Shown here in pieces: positions 8,555 to 16,077 of a stretch of DNA of 40,252 nucleotides. The translations under genes and the position numbers were made by a program. The stretch's first letter is position 1. Every line of letters starts with the position of its first letter. Source of the stretch: a virus; the IMG/VR virus record IMGVR_UViG_3300047121_000304, positions 1 through 40,252 of that record; one strand, 5' to 3'. The notes beneath the pieces were generated by a model. That model did no database searches. It was not told the origin of the DNA and saw only the letters and a list, made by a program, of their open reading frames with translations.

Positions 8555-9291
8555 GCAAGAACACAATTTATATTGATGGAGATATTGTGGCATACCAGCA
8601 GTCGTTTTTGGCTGAGCAGTCCACGGATTGGGGTAATGATTTTTGGACGCTTCACGCTGATGTAAGGGAAGCTAAAAAGCGTACTGATGTGTTTATTGAG
8701 GAGCTTAAGGATTTGCTGAAGGCAGATAAAGTTGTTGTTGCTGTTAGCAGTTCAAATAATTTTCGTAAGCAGATTTTACCAGCATACAAAGAGCACAGGA
8801 AAAAGATGCGTAAGCCTGTAGCCCTTGGGGAAGTGAGGGAGCATCTTATATACACCTATAAAGCTGTTCATCTTCCAAACATCGAGGCTGACGATGTGCT
8901 TTCGCTTTTGGCGTTGGAAGATGGAGGAATAATTGTTTCTTTGGATAAGGATTTTAAAAGCGTACCGGGAAGGCACTATAATTGGAACAAGCCTGAAGAT
9001 GGTGTTTTTGAAGTAAGCGAAGTTGATGCTGATCGAGCGTTTATGACGCAAACGCTTACAGGAGATTTAGCCGACAATTACACAGGCTGTCCGGGGATTG
9101 GCCCCAAAAAGGCAGAGGCAGTACTGGCCGGGTTGACAAAGATTGAGAGTATGTGGGAAGCTGTTAAGGGTGCTTTTAAAAAGGCAGGGTTTGGGGAACA
9201 GGAAGCCCTTTGCCAAGCTAGAGTAGCTAGGATTCTTAGGTCAGGAGAATACGACAAAAAGACAGGGAATGTTAAATTATGGCAAAGCTAA
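8551..9291 (+). CDS. T7 gp6-like 5'-3' exonuclease (FEN/PIN family)
   Basis: Removes RNA primers and degrades DNA from 5' ends during replication and recombination. Conserved acidic sites are visible: YIDGDIVAY at the N-terminus, NIEADDVLSLLAL near 108-120, IVSLDKDFKSVPG near 128-140, and TGDLADNYTGCPGIGPKKAEAVL near 167-189 (the helix-hairpin-helix that grips the DNA backbone). It has 246 residues (T7 gp6 is 300). It begins with an ATGA overlap after the LAGLIDADG ORF and overlaps the next gene by 13 nt. Confidence 0.94.
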   Translation: MSKNTIYIDGDIVAYQQSFLAEQSTDWGNDFWTLHADVREAKKRTDVFIEELKDLLKADKVVVAVSSSNNFRKQILPAYKEHRKKMRKPVALGEVREHLIYTYKAVHLPNIEADDVLSLLALEDGGIIVSLDKDFKSVPGRHYNWNKPEDGVFEVSEVDADRAFMTQTLTGDLADNYTGCPGIGPKKAEAVLAGLTKIESMWEAVKGAFKKAGFGEQEALCQARVARILRSGEYDKKTGNVKLWQS

Positions 9292-9611
9292 AATCAATTA
9301 GTCGAAAGACTAAGGGAAAGAGAGTTTATATATCAGGGCCAATGACCGGGCTACCTGAATATAATTATCCTATGTTTGATTACAAAGAGGAACGGCTTTG
9401 GGAAATGGGATTTATCCCTGTTAACCCGGCTAATAATTTTAACCGGGACACCACTCGTGAAAGGTGGGAATATCTAAAAGAAGACATAAAGAACTTACTG
9501 ACTTGTGATTATATTCTTTTTCTTCCGGGGTTTGAAAGAAGTGCTGGAGCTTTGTTAGAAGCTTTAGTTGCTAGGGAGTGTAACATTCCTGTTTTGGAAT
9601 TTGAAATATGA
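9279..9611 (+). CDS. DUF4406-type (nucleoside deoxyribosyltransferase-like) protein
   Basis: A 110-residue protein with the N-terminal signature VYISGPMTGLPEYNYPMF and the C-terminal helix ERSAGALLEALVA, as in the DUF4406 family, which is related to nucleoside 2-deoxyribosyltransferases. The Glu in GALLEAL corresponds to the usual nucleophile position in that superfamily. A role in nucleotide turnover or in recycling modified nucleosides is a family-based inference. The ATG at 9279 overlaps the end of the exonuclease gene, and the TGA overlaps the ATG of the following lipoprotein gene. Confidence 0.82.
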   Translation: MAKLKSISRKTKGKRVYISGPMTGLPEYNYPMFDYKEERLWEMGFIPVNPANNFNRDTTRERWEYLKEDIKNLLTCDYILFLPGFERSAGALLEALVARECNIPVLEFEI

Positions 9612-9751
9612 TAGCGATTTTATTTTTGCTTTTGGCCGGGTGCACTCCGCAAGGAAGCACACAGCAAGCAACAAAGTACCCTGATGTTCCCGAATATGGT
9701 ATAGTTTTTGAACTTCAAAAGGAGGAGGAGCAATGGAAACAAAAGAAGTAG
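9608..9751 (+). CDS. Tiny predicted lipoprotein
   Basis: A 47-residue ORF starting ATGATAGCG directly on the stop of the preceding gene. The N-terminus is a hydrophobic stretch ILFLLLAGC that fits a lipoprotein signal with the lipidated Cys at residue 11, so the mature product would be only about 37 residues, anchored in a membrane and ending in a charged Glu/Lys tail. It overlaps the next gene by 19 nt. It resembles small Rz1-type outer-membrane lipoproteins, but no inner-membrane spanin partner is beside it, so its role is open. Confidence 0.6.
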   Translation: MIAILFLLLAGCTPQGSTQQATKYPDVPEYGIVFELQKEEEQWKQKK

Positions 9752-10119
9752 TTGTTAAAGATTCTGGTAAACGCCAGCATTTTGAGTCTGGTTCTGTTCG
9801 TGACACTAGGGAAAAAAAGGGAAGGTATGACCTTCTTATGCCTTACGCTATACACCTTGTGGCTAGGCAATTGGAAGAAGGGGCTTTAAAGTATGCGGAG
9901 CGTAATTGGGAGCTTGGTCAGCCTCTTTCCCGGTATATGGATTCAGCACTTCGCCACTTGTTTCGCCACCTAGAGGGACACAGGGATGAAAGGCACGATG
10001 TTGCCGGGGCTTGGAATATACTTGCTTTGATTGAGACAAAACGCAAGATTGAGCTTGGATTGTTGCCACAAGAACTGGATGATTTACCTAAACCTATAAA
10101 TGAGCCAAAAAGAGCCTGA
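9733..10119 (+). CDS. DUF5664 / MazG-like nucleotide pyrophosphohydrolase-type protein
   Basis: A 128-residue protein after a strong AAAGGAGGAGG site. The signature is DLLMPYAIHLVARQLEEGALKYAERNW-like at 36-61 followed by SALRHLFRHLEGHRDERHDVAGAWNILAL-like at 74-101; the ExxxK and His/Asp-rich ExxxD pattern is that of the all-alpha dATP/dGTP diphosphohydrolase (DUF5664) family, related to MazG. Such proteins may adjust nucleotide pools or remove unwanted dNTPs during phage replication. It lies at the end of the DNA-metabolism block. Family assignment is good; the substrate is inferred. Confidence 0.78.
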   Translation: METKEVVVKDSGKRQHFESGSVRDTREKKGRYDLLMPYAIHLVARQLEEGALKYAERNWELGQPLSRYMDSALRHLFRHLEGHRDERHDVAGAWNILALIETKRKIELGLLPQELDDLPKPINEPKRA

Positions 10120-10300
10120 TTCATTACCTCCTATTAGTAAAGCACTTGTAAAGGCTCTTGAAGAAAGATGCCCTGAAAAGTGCCCTGAACTTTCAATGAG
10201 TGAAAAAGAAGTATGGTTTTATGCTGGACAGAGGCAAATAGTTAGGCTAATTAAAAAAGCTTACGAAGATCAAAACGAAAACATATTAATTAAAGAATAA
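10100..10300 (+). CDS. Small unknown protein at end of replication block
   Basis: A 66-residue acidic, mostly helical protein. Its ATG lies inside the last 20 nt of the preceding gene. Features are two Cys in ERCPEKCPEL and a helix EVWFYAGQRQIVRLIKKAYE, a pattern I have seen in small phage proteins just ahead of structural genes but cannot name. No membrane segment. Confidence 0.6.
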   Translation: MSQKEPDSLPPISKALVKALEERCPEKCPELSMSEKEVWFYAGQRQIVRLIKKAYEDQNENILIKE

Positions 10301-10307
10301 TACTACA

Positions 10308-10817
10308 ATGGCTAAATGGGGATCCGCTCCTTTAAGGGTTGTTCTGAGGTTGCCTTCTGCTATGCAACTTAACAGGTCAAATATGTCCGGGCCTCGTGTT
10401 TCTGGCCCAAGAGTTTCGGCTAACAACCCTGTTGCACGAAGTTTTTTTTCTAATGCAAATAGCCAATTTATGAATCGAAGCATTACCAAGGGGCCGTGGG
10501 TTTCTAGTTTTGGTAGGCTTGGTACTGGTGGAGGGAGGATGGCACAAATGCTTGGAGAGCGTAATTCTGTTAGGGCTTTTAAAAATTCTGTTAATCAGAC
10601 TAGGAATGCTCCTCCTGTTGTTAAATATCGTGATCCTCGTACAGGAGCCGTAACCGATTTTCCTGTTTCTCGTGTGAATCTTGGTAGATTTGGCTCTCAA
10701 GGCTGGAGAGCTAATCAAAATATTGCTGGACAAACCTCTAAGAGAGGCTATTCAAGCGGAATGTCGCAATTTGCAATAAATACCCCATCAGGTGTGGGGA
10801 TTAATAGAATGCGATAA
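10308..10817 (+). CDS. Basic, low-complexity protein, probable minor virion component
   Basis: A 169-residue protein rich in Ser, Asn, Arg and Gly, with a short internal duplication (SGPRV twice near residues 27-36) and many NxxR/GxxR patches, predicted to be largely disordered. Only a weak ribosome-binding site precedes the ATG. It opens the structural block upstream of the portal, where T7 keeps small head/tail assembly proteins such as gp6.7 and gp7.3. A virion role is inferred from place and composition only. Confidence 0.55.
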   Translation: MAKWGSAPLRVVLRLPSAMQLNRSNMSGPRVSGPRVSANNPVARSFFSNANSQFMNRSITKGPWVSSFGRLGTGGGRMAQMLGERNSVRAFKNSVNQTRNAPPVVKYRDPRTGAVTDFPVSRVNLGRFGSQGWRANQNIAGQTSKRGYSSGMSQFAINTPSGVGINRMR

Positions 10818-10836
10818 TAAAAAGGAATATAAATAT

Positions 10837-11097
10837 ATGTGTTTTATGGGCGGTGGCGGTGGGGGTGCTCCCCAAGTTGTTTACAGGGATAACCCTTCTC
10901 CTTCAGTTGTGTCTTCTCCTCCACCTCCTCCATCCCCTATGGCTGGCCCGGTTGGCCCTGCTGGGGAACAAACAATGGCTGATGTTGAGCGTTCCCAAAG
11001 TCTGGGTACTTCTATTTTCAAAATTAATCGTGACCCTATGATGACTAATGATTATCAGGATCAGGGAATTGACAGCGGAATTTCTTATTTAGGATAA
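10837..11097 (+). CDS. Gly/Pro-rich small virion-type protein
   Basis: An 86-residue protein. I chose the ATG at 10837 because it follows AAAAGGAA, although the frame opens earlier. It begins MCFMGGGGGG, then has a Pro-rich stretch (SPPPPPSPM), and ends in a polar segment with NRDPMMTND. N-termini of the form MC-x-Gly/Pro recur in two other structural genes here (22724 and 30310). The position before the portal and the composition resemble gp7.3-like tail-assembly proteins. Function is inferred. Confidence 0.55.
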   Translation: MCFMGGGGGGAPQVVYRDNPSPSVVSSPPPPPSPMAGPVGPAGEQTMADVERSQSLGTSIFKINRDPMMTNDYQDQGIDSGISYLG

Positions 11098-11100
11098 TAT

Positions 11101-11400
11101 ATGTCTTTTACTCAAGGAATTGCCTTAGGCCAGCTTGGTTGTTTTGTAGAGACAACCGCTAATGTTTTAAACAATGCACCTACTGGAAGAGAGTGGTTTG
11201 CTATTCAAATCATTAATGATGCTAGGTTCCATACTTTGACAAATCCTTCAGCCCTAGCATCTGCAAATTCAAACAGCGATTCTTTGGCAAACACTACTTC
11301 TGGTAGTGCGGTTCTTGTACCCGCAGGGACTATTTTGTACGGAACATTTACTGCTTTTCAACTTCATTCTGGAATTGTTATTGCCTATTTCGGCAGTTAA
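11101..11400 (+). CDS. Small beta-rich virion-type protein
   Basis: A 99-residue protein with a helical N-terminus and a beta-rich C-terminus: VLVPAGTILYGTFTAF followed by SGIVIAYFG. This C-terminal pattern (PAG-x-x-x-YG-x-FT, ending in a short hydrophobic strand) is common in small structural proteins encoded near the portal in environmental T7-like phages, possibly decorating heads or tails. No enzyme motif. It starts four bases after the preceding gene. Confidence 0.6.
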   Translation: MSFTQGIALGQLGCFVETTANVLNNAPTGREWFAIQIINDARFHTLTNPSALASANSNSDSLANTTSGSAVLVPAGTILYGTFTAFQLHSGIVIAYFGS

Positions 11401-11415
11401 TAGGCAGGGGTATTT

Positions 11416-13008
11416 ATGCCTAGTTTAGGTACAGGATTGTCTTTGGGGACAATCAGCCGAATCAATAATTTTGATTTTGACGCTTCTAGTTATATAACTA
11501 GCAGAGGAATACCTAATTCGGCTAATATTTTATCTGTAAACAGAAATTATCACGAGTTTAACGGAACAAATTATTTTAAATTTTCTTTAACTTCTACTAA
11601 TTCTGGAAAATTTAATCAACTCAAACTTACGGCTGGTTTAGCTAGATCGTTTTCTTTTTGGGCTAAAATTTCTGACGTTAGCCGTACTCAATGGATTTTT
11701 GGTAAAGAATTAGAATATGCTTTTAGAATCCAAAATTCTTCTGAAATACAAGTTTTATATGGAAATGTTGGAGGATCATCTTGGCTTCAAACTTTAATAT
11801 TTAATCTTTCTTCACCTTTAGTTAACAACACTTGGACTCATTTTTATTTTGTTTTAAATAGGTCGACAAATTTAGCTAGGCTTTATGTAAACGGCTCTTT
11901 GGTAGGATCGGCAATAAGCTTAAACACAACTGCGTTTACTTCCAATAATAATAGTTTTACTATTGGAGATAAAGACCCTCAAAACGTAAATCAATCGTTT
12001 ATTGGCGGGTTAAAACACTTTTGGGTTAGCTCCGTTGAGCACACTCAAGCAAATATTACTTATTTTTATAATTCAGGAAATGTAAGAGATCAAGGGTTGG
12101 TTCTTAATCCTGTTAATTTGGTGTTTTATTTTAATTTTGAAGGGCCGTTAGTTGATCGTGGTATTTTAGATTTTGGGACAGCTTCTTCTGGAATTTCAGT
12201 AAATACCTCTGAAAGCACATTTATTAGTGTAAATCCGCAAACTTTAATTAATTCTTTTGTTGTTCAGGTTAAAAATGCCGGGATTTGGAATAATATGGTT
12301 TGCTGGCCTTTAAGAAATTTCCAAAATGGGAACACTTCTGGAACCGCTTTTTCTTTGGGAGGAAAAGCCAGTATAAATTTATCAATTTTAAACTATTTGT
12401 CTGGGACGACTCAAACTGAACAAGGTCTTTTCACAAACGATGGATCATCAGTTTTAAGTACAATTTTAGGTAGCACTAATACTTGGACAGACGCTTCTCT
12501 GGTTAGCGTGATGAACACTAATGTAGTTATGAACGGATTTGCCGGGTTTCCGTTGATTTTACAGCTTTCAACTAATAATTATAGTAACTCTGGAACTTAC
12601 GATTTAATCTGCAATGGGGACGAAAATAGAGCATATAGGGGTAGTATTAAAAATGCTTCAACTTTTGTTCAAACCCCTGATGTTACTAACACATATAGGT
12701 CTAGGTTTATTGCTTCAACTTTAACCCCTTCTAGTGTTACTTGCAGTATTAACAATTCCAGCCCTTTATCTATATCTAATTCAACTTCTCAAGCCGCTGT
12801 TTTTGATAGAATATCGGTAGGAACTAGATATGCAGGGAGTAATACCCCTCAAATTAGTTCAGCTAATTCTTATGGGGGTTATGATTATGCTATTGCCCCA
12901 CCAGCTTCTTATTTAGCATTTAAAGCTATATTTGATACAAACATAAATATTTCTACTTTTTATTCTATTTATAAAAATACTCTTGGAGTTGGGCTTCCTC
13001 TTCCCTAA
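11416..13008 (+). CDS. LamG-domain virion protein, candidate receptor-binding protein
   Basis: A 530-residue AT-rich gene after GCAGGGG. Residues about 45-225 show a laminin-G/concanavalin-A-like jelly roll: YHEFNGTNYF, SFSFWAKI, NNTWTHFYFVLNRS, LARLYVNGSLVGS, FIGGLKHFWVSS. The remaining 300 residues are Asn/Ser-rich beta structure containing NMVCWPLRNFQNG and LYSIYKN-like ends, of the type found in phage adhesins. LamG folds usually bind glycans. No gp17-type fibre gene is seen after the internal virion proteins, so this protein may supply host recognition. That is inference; a head-decorating role is the main alternative. It overlaps the portal gene by 1 nt. Confidence 0.7.
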   Translation: MPSLGTGLSLGTISRINNFDFDASSYITSRGIPNSANILSVNRNYHEFNGTNYFKFSLTSTNSGKFNQLKLTAGLARSFSFWAKISDVSRTQWIFGKELEYAFRIQNSSEIQVLYGNVGGSSWLQTLIFNLSSPLVNNTWTHFYFVLNRSTNLARLYVNGSLVGSAISLNTTAFTSNNNSFTIGDKDPQNVNQSFIGGLKHFWVSSVEHTQANITYFYNSGNVRDQGLVLNPVNLVFYFNFEGPLVDRGILDFGTASSGISVNTSESTFISVNPQTLINSFVVQVKNAGIWNNMVCWPLRNFQNGNTSGTAFSLGGKASINLSILNYLSGTTQTEQGLFTNDGSSVLSTILGSTNTWTDASLVSVMNTNVVMNGFAGFPLILQLSTNNYSNSGTYDLICNGDENRAYRGSIKNASTFVQTPDVTNTYRSRFIASTLTPSSVTCSINNSSPLSISNSTSQAAVFDRISVGTRYAGSNTPQISSANSYGGYDYAIAPPASYLAFKAIFDTNINISTFYSIYKNTLGVGLPLP

Positions 13009-14573
13009 TGAGCAAAACAGCTTCAGCCCTGTACGCAGAGCTAGAAACTTCTCGCAACACTTACTTGCAGAGGGCTAGAGATTGCTCTGTACTGACCATT
13101 CCAACATTGATTCCCCCTGCTGGACACAGCAACGCCAGCAACTACGAAACTCCTTTTCAGGGAGTAGGGGCAAGGGGAGTTAATAACATTGCTTCTAAGC
13201 TTCTTCTTGCTTTGTTTCCGCCAAACGCCTCTTTCTTTCGTTTGGTAATTGATCCCTATAAATTAAAAAAACTTGGTGGCGGGGAAGAACTAAAAGTTGA
13301 AATGGAAAAAGCGTTGGCTGAAATTGAGAACGCAGTCAGCAAGGAAATTGAAACTTCAGCTTTGCGTGTTCCGATTTTTGAAGCTTTAAAACACCTTATT
13401 GTTGCCGGGAATGTACTTATTTATTTCCCTGAAAAAGGCGGTATGCGGGTGTTTAAACTTGAGAACTATGTTGTTAAACGTGATCCTTTTGGAAATGTAT
13501 TAAATATTGTAACAAAAGAGTGCGTATCTCCTTCTGCCCTTCCTGACGAAGCCAAGGCAATGTATAAAAAGCACGAAAAAGAAGAAGGCGAAGAATATTC
13601 TAATGACGACAGCGTTGACATTTATACCTGTGTCCACCGCAAAGACAATAAGTGGGAAGTGTATCAGGAAATTGAGGGCGAAATGGTTCCTGAATCTGAT
13701 GGAGAATACCCTATTGATAAGTGCCCATTTATCCCTCTTCGTTATAGCCGTATTGATGGAGAAGACTATGGCCGTGGATTGGTTGAGGAGTACCTAGGGG
13801 ATTTGCGTTCTTTGGAAGCCCTTACACAAGCTATTGTGGAGGGTTCGGCTTCTGCCTCCAAAGTGTTGTTTTTAGTTAATCCTAATGGTACTACCAAAAT
13901 TAAATCTTTGGCAGAATCCAAAAACGGCCAGTTTGTTTCTGGGAATGTGGCCGATGTTAACGCCCTTCAGCTTCAAAAATACGGAGATTTCCGGGTGGCA
14001 AAAGAAGTTATGGTGGAGATTCAAACCCGCCTAGCTTTTGCTTTCCTCCTTAATTCTTCTGTTCAGCGTGACGCAGAAAGAGTAACAGCCCAAGAGATTA
14101 GGTTTATGGCTCAAGAGTTGGAAACTGCCCTTGGGGGAGCCTATTCAATCCTTAGCCAAGAATTCCAGCTTCCTATGGTGTCTCGCATTATGGATCGGAT
14201 GAGCAAGGCTAGTCGCCTTCCGAAGCTTCCGAAGAATGATTTGATTCGTCCTATGATTATTACCGGGGTGGAAGCCCTTGGTCGTGGAAACGACCTTACC
14301 AAGCTGGATTTGTTCTTGTCTGGGCTTGCTCAAATTTTTGGCCCTGAAGCAATGATGCAATTTGTAAATATTGAAAATTATCTTAAGCGTAGGGCTACTG
14401 CGTTAAATATTGATACAGAAGGTCTTGTAAAAACTGCTGAGCAAATAGAACAGCAGAAACAACAATCTATGGCTTTGCAGTTGACAAATAACCTTGGGCC
14501 TCAGACAATCAAGGGAATATCTGATGTCGCTGGTAAAACTATGCAACAGCAGATGCAACAAACTCAGCAGTAA
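13008..14573 (+). CDS. Portal (head-tail connector) protein, T7 gp8-like
   Basis: Forms the dodecameric ring at the capsid vertex through which DNA is packaged and ejected. The 521-residue length is close to T7 gp8 (536). Family-typical stretches are the N-terminal YLQRARDCSVLTIPTLIPP, GVGARGVNNIASKLLLALFPP, the clip/stem region RYSRIDGEDYGRGLVEEYLG (about 245-264), ERVTAQEIRFMAQELETALGG (about 358-378), and a Gln-rich C-terminus (MQQQMQQTQQ). Its ATG overlaps the stop of the LamG gene, and the scaffold gene follows. Confidence 0.95.
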   Translation: MSKTASALYAELETSRNTYLQRARDCSVLTIPTLIPPAGHSNASNYETPFQGVGARGVNNIASKLLLALFPPNASFFRLVIDPYKLKKLGGGEELKVEMEKALAEIENAVSKEIETSALRVPIFEALKHLIVAGNVLIYFPEKGGMRVFKLENYVVKRDPFGNVLNIVTKECVSPSALPDEAKAMYKKHEKEEGEEYSNDDSVDIYTCVHRKDNKWEVYQEIEGEMVPESDGEYPIDKCPFIPLRYSRIDGEDYGRGLVEEYLGDLRSLEALTQAIVEGSASASKVLFLVNPNGTTKIKSLAESKNGQFVSGNVADVNALQLQKYGDFRVAKEVMVEIQTRLAFAFLLNSSVQRDAERVTAQEIRFMAQELETALGGAYSILSQEFQLPMVSRIMDRMSKASRLPKLPKNDLIRPMIITGVEALGRGNDLTKLDLFLSGLAQIFGPEAMMQFVNIENYLKRRATALNIDTEGLVKTAEQIEQQKQQSMALQLTNNLGPQTIKGISDVAGKTMQQQMQQTQQ

Positions 14574-14598
14574 ACAAAAATAAGCAAGGAGAAATAAA

Positions 14599-15396
14599 AT
14601 GGACAGAGTTCAGGTTCCAGCGAATGCGTCTGGCCCGGTGAATACCGAACAAGCCACGCCCACACCAGCCCCTAATGCGATTGAGCCTAGGGTTCAAACC
14701 AATCAGACCAATGTGGCATCTAGCACAGAAAAACCTGATTGGCTTCCTGAAAAATTTAAAAGTGCTGAAGAGATGGCAAAAGCCTACTCTGAGCTTGAAA
14801 AGAAACTTGGTGGGCAACAGGAAAACCAAGAAAATCAGCCTGAAAACAATCAGGCAAATGAACAGCAAATTACCCCTGAGGAAACAAAGGCTTTTCAGGA
14901 ATGGGAAAATAAGTTTTCAGGGTTTTCCAAGGAATACTTTGAAAAAGGCCAGCTTAGTCAAGAGTCTTACGCAAAGCTTACCCAAATGGGTTATCCTCGT
15001 TCCATTGTGGATGCCTATATTAATGGGCAAGTTGCCATTTCTAATCAAGGCTCTCAGCAACTAATGTCTGAGATTGGCGGTGAAAGTGGCTTTCAAGAAA
15101 TGCACAATTGGGCTTTGGAAAATCTTTCTCAGGATGAGATTGATTCTTACAATGCTTTTCTTGAAACCGGGGATCAACGCCAAGCTAGTTTTGCCGTAAA
15201 GGGTATGTACGCTAGGTATAAGGCTTCAATGGGTAAACAGCCTAAGCTTATTGGCGGTACTCAATCTGAAACCACAAGTTCGGCATTTCGTAGTGTTGCT
15301 GAGCTTACAAGTGCTATGGCTGACCCTCGTTACAAAAATGATTCGGCTTACAGAAAAGATGTTGAACGGAAGCTTGCAAATAGTAATGTTCTGTAA
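14599..15396 (+). CDS. Capsid assembly scaffold protein, T7 gp9-like
   Basis: Directs prohead assembly and leaves before or during packaging. The 265-residue acidic protein has the usual scaffold design: a disordered Pro/Thr/Asn-rich N-terminus, the short conserved PDWLPEKFKSAEEMAKAYSE-type motif at about 45-65, a Gln/Asn/Glu-rich helical stretch, and a C-terminal basic helix DSAYRKDVERKLANS that would contact the capsid protein. T7 gp9 is 307 residues. Good AAGGAG upstream. Unusually, three small lysis-type genes separate it from the capsid gene. Confidence 0.92.
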   Translation: MDRVQVPANASGPVNTEQATPTPAPNAIEPRVQTNQTNVASSTEKPDWLPEKFKSAEEMAKAYSELEKKLGGQQENQENQPENNQANEQQITPEETKAFQEWENKFSGFSKEYFEKGQLSQESYAKLTQMGYPRSIVDAYINGQVAISNQGSQQLMSEIGGESGFQEMHNWALENLSQDEIDSYNAFLETGDQRQASFAVKGMYARYKASMGKQPKLIGGTQSETTSSAFRSVAELTSAMADPRYKNDSAYRKDVERKLANSNVL

Positions 15397-15415
15397 GTAA
15401 AGAAAGGAAAAATAT

Positions 15416-15589
15416 ATGACTAAAGAAATTATTCAATCCCTTGCTAGGCACATTCTAACCGCCCTTGGTGCTTTGCTTGTTTCCAAGGGTGTTGTTGGTC
15501 ACGCCGAAACTGAGGCCATTGTTGGAGGCATTGTTGCCTCTATTGGCCTTGGTTGGTCGGTTTGGGACAAGTTTAAGAATCGGAGTTAA
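15416..15589 (+). CDS. Small holin-type membrane protein
   Basis: A 57-residue protein after AAAGGAAA. It contains two hydrophobic segments, ILTALGALLVSKGVV (13-27) and AIVGGIVASIGLGWSVW (34-50), split by the short polar turn GHAETE, and a basic end DKFKNRS. The pattern RHILTALG...GWSVWDK is that of small two-TM phage holins (Pam3-gp28-like family). It would permeabilise the inner membrane at lysis. The two overlapping genes that follow complete a probable lysis cassette. Confidence 0.78.
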   Translation: MTKEIIQSLARHILTALGALLVSKGVVGHAETEAIVGGIVASIGLGWSVWDKFKNRS

Positions 15590-15592
15590 GCC

Positions 15593-15784
15593 GTGTTTGG
15601 GGCTATTATAGAAGCCCTACTGATGGCTATATACCGAATTATCAAAGGGGAGGCTCAAGATGCTTCAAAACCAGCTAAAGCTGAAGAACTTGGGCCTCCT
15701 CCTTTGTATGTTAGGGAGCGTTGGAATAAGCGGGTGTGCGACTTTATCGGAAAGCAAAAAGGTAGTAATAGTCCACGAAAGTGA
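15593..15784 (+). CDS. Small N-terminally anchored protein of lysis cassette
   Basis: A 63-residue protein starting at GTG 15593, three bases after the holin-type gene. The N-terminus MFGAIIEALLMAIYRIIKG could be a membrane anchor; the rest is hydrophilic with ERWNKRVCDFIGK. The lipoprotein gene begins inside it in another frame, as in Rz/Rz1 pairs, but 63 residues is short for an inner-membrane spanin and no long coiled coil is visible. Could be a reduced spanin partner or an unrelated small protein. No family recognised with certainty. Confidence 0.55.
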   Translation: MFGAIIEALLMAIYRIIKGEAQDASKPAKAEELGPPPLYVRERWNKRVCDFIGKQKGSNSPRK

Positions 15785-15926
15785 CGCTTTATTTAAAATA
15801 GGCCCAAATGTAAGGGGTCAGGTGTATTTTTGGAACGGCAAAGAGTGGGAATTGTCAGAAAATGAAATTAAACTTCCAGAAGGATGGTTGACAGGCCCAC
15901 TTAATTCTGCTAAGGACTCAAAATAG
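15660..15926 (+). CDS. Predicted lipoprotein overlapping the upstream gene in another frame
   Basis: An 88-residue protein with a strong GGGGAGG site before the ATG. The signal peptide LGLLLCMLGSVGISGC gives a clear lipobox with lipidated Cys26. The mature part is about 62 residues: VVIVHESDALFKIG, VRGQVYFWNGKEWE, IKLPEGWLTGP. The order charged strand - Val/Trp strand - LPEGW matches a small lipoprotein often found in lysis regions of alphaproteobacterial phages (from memory). It overlaps the upstream gene by 125 nt in a different frame, an Rz/Rz1-like layout, so an outer-membrane spanin role is plausible. Confidence 0.7.
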   Translation: MLQNQLKLKNLGLLLCMLGSVGISGCATLSESKKVVIVHESDALFKIGPNVRGQVYFWNGKEWELSENEIKLPEGWLTGPLNSAKDSK

Positions 15927-15939
15927 ATTTTTGAAAAAG

Positions 15940-16060
15940 GAATCTAGTCAAGTAGCACTAGCCCCTCTACGGAGGGATAACTAAGCTGTCGAAAGCGGAC
16001 ATCCCAATCAAAAAGCGTTAAAGCTGAGTGGCTTTGACATTGTTTGATTAATATTAACCC
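15940..16060 (+). promoter_or_regulatory. Structured leader of the capsid gene
   Basis: The 151-nt gap before the capsid gene folds into consecutive helices: CTAGT (15944-15948) with ACTAG (15957-15961); CCCTC (15963-15967) with GAGGG (15972-15976) around a UACG tetraloop; GGGAT (15974-15978) with ATCCC (16001-16005), or alternatively TGTC (15987-15990) with GACA; and AATCAAA (16006-16012) with TTTGATT (16043-16049) enclosing AAAGC/GCTTT. The capsid ribosome-binding site CGAAAGGAAAC follows. The place corresponds to the T7 phi10 promoter and processing region. A phage promoter, an RNase III-type processing hairpin or an mRNA-stabilising leader is plausible; no known ribozyme core was recognised. 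Confidence 0.55.
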
Positions 16061-16077
16061 GAAAGGAAACAAAGAAA

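Noticed and set aside
15940-16060. Hammerhead, HDV-like, twister or pistol ribozyme
   Set aside because: Core sequences such as CUGANGA with GAAA, or the HDV-type nested pseudoknot, could not be found; only a generic structured leader is supported.
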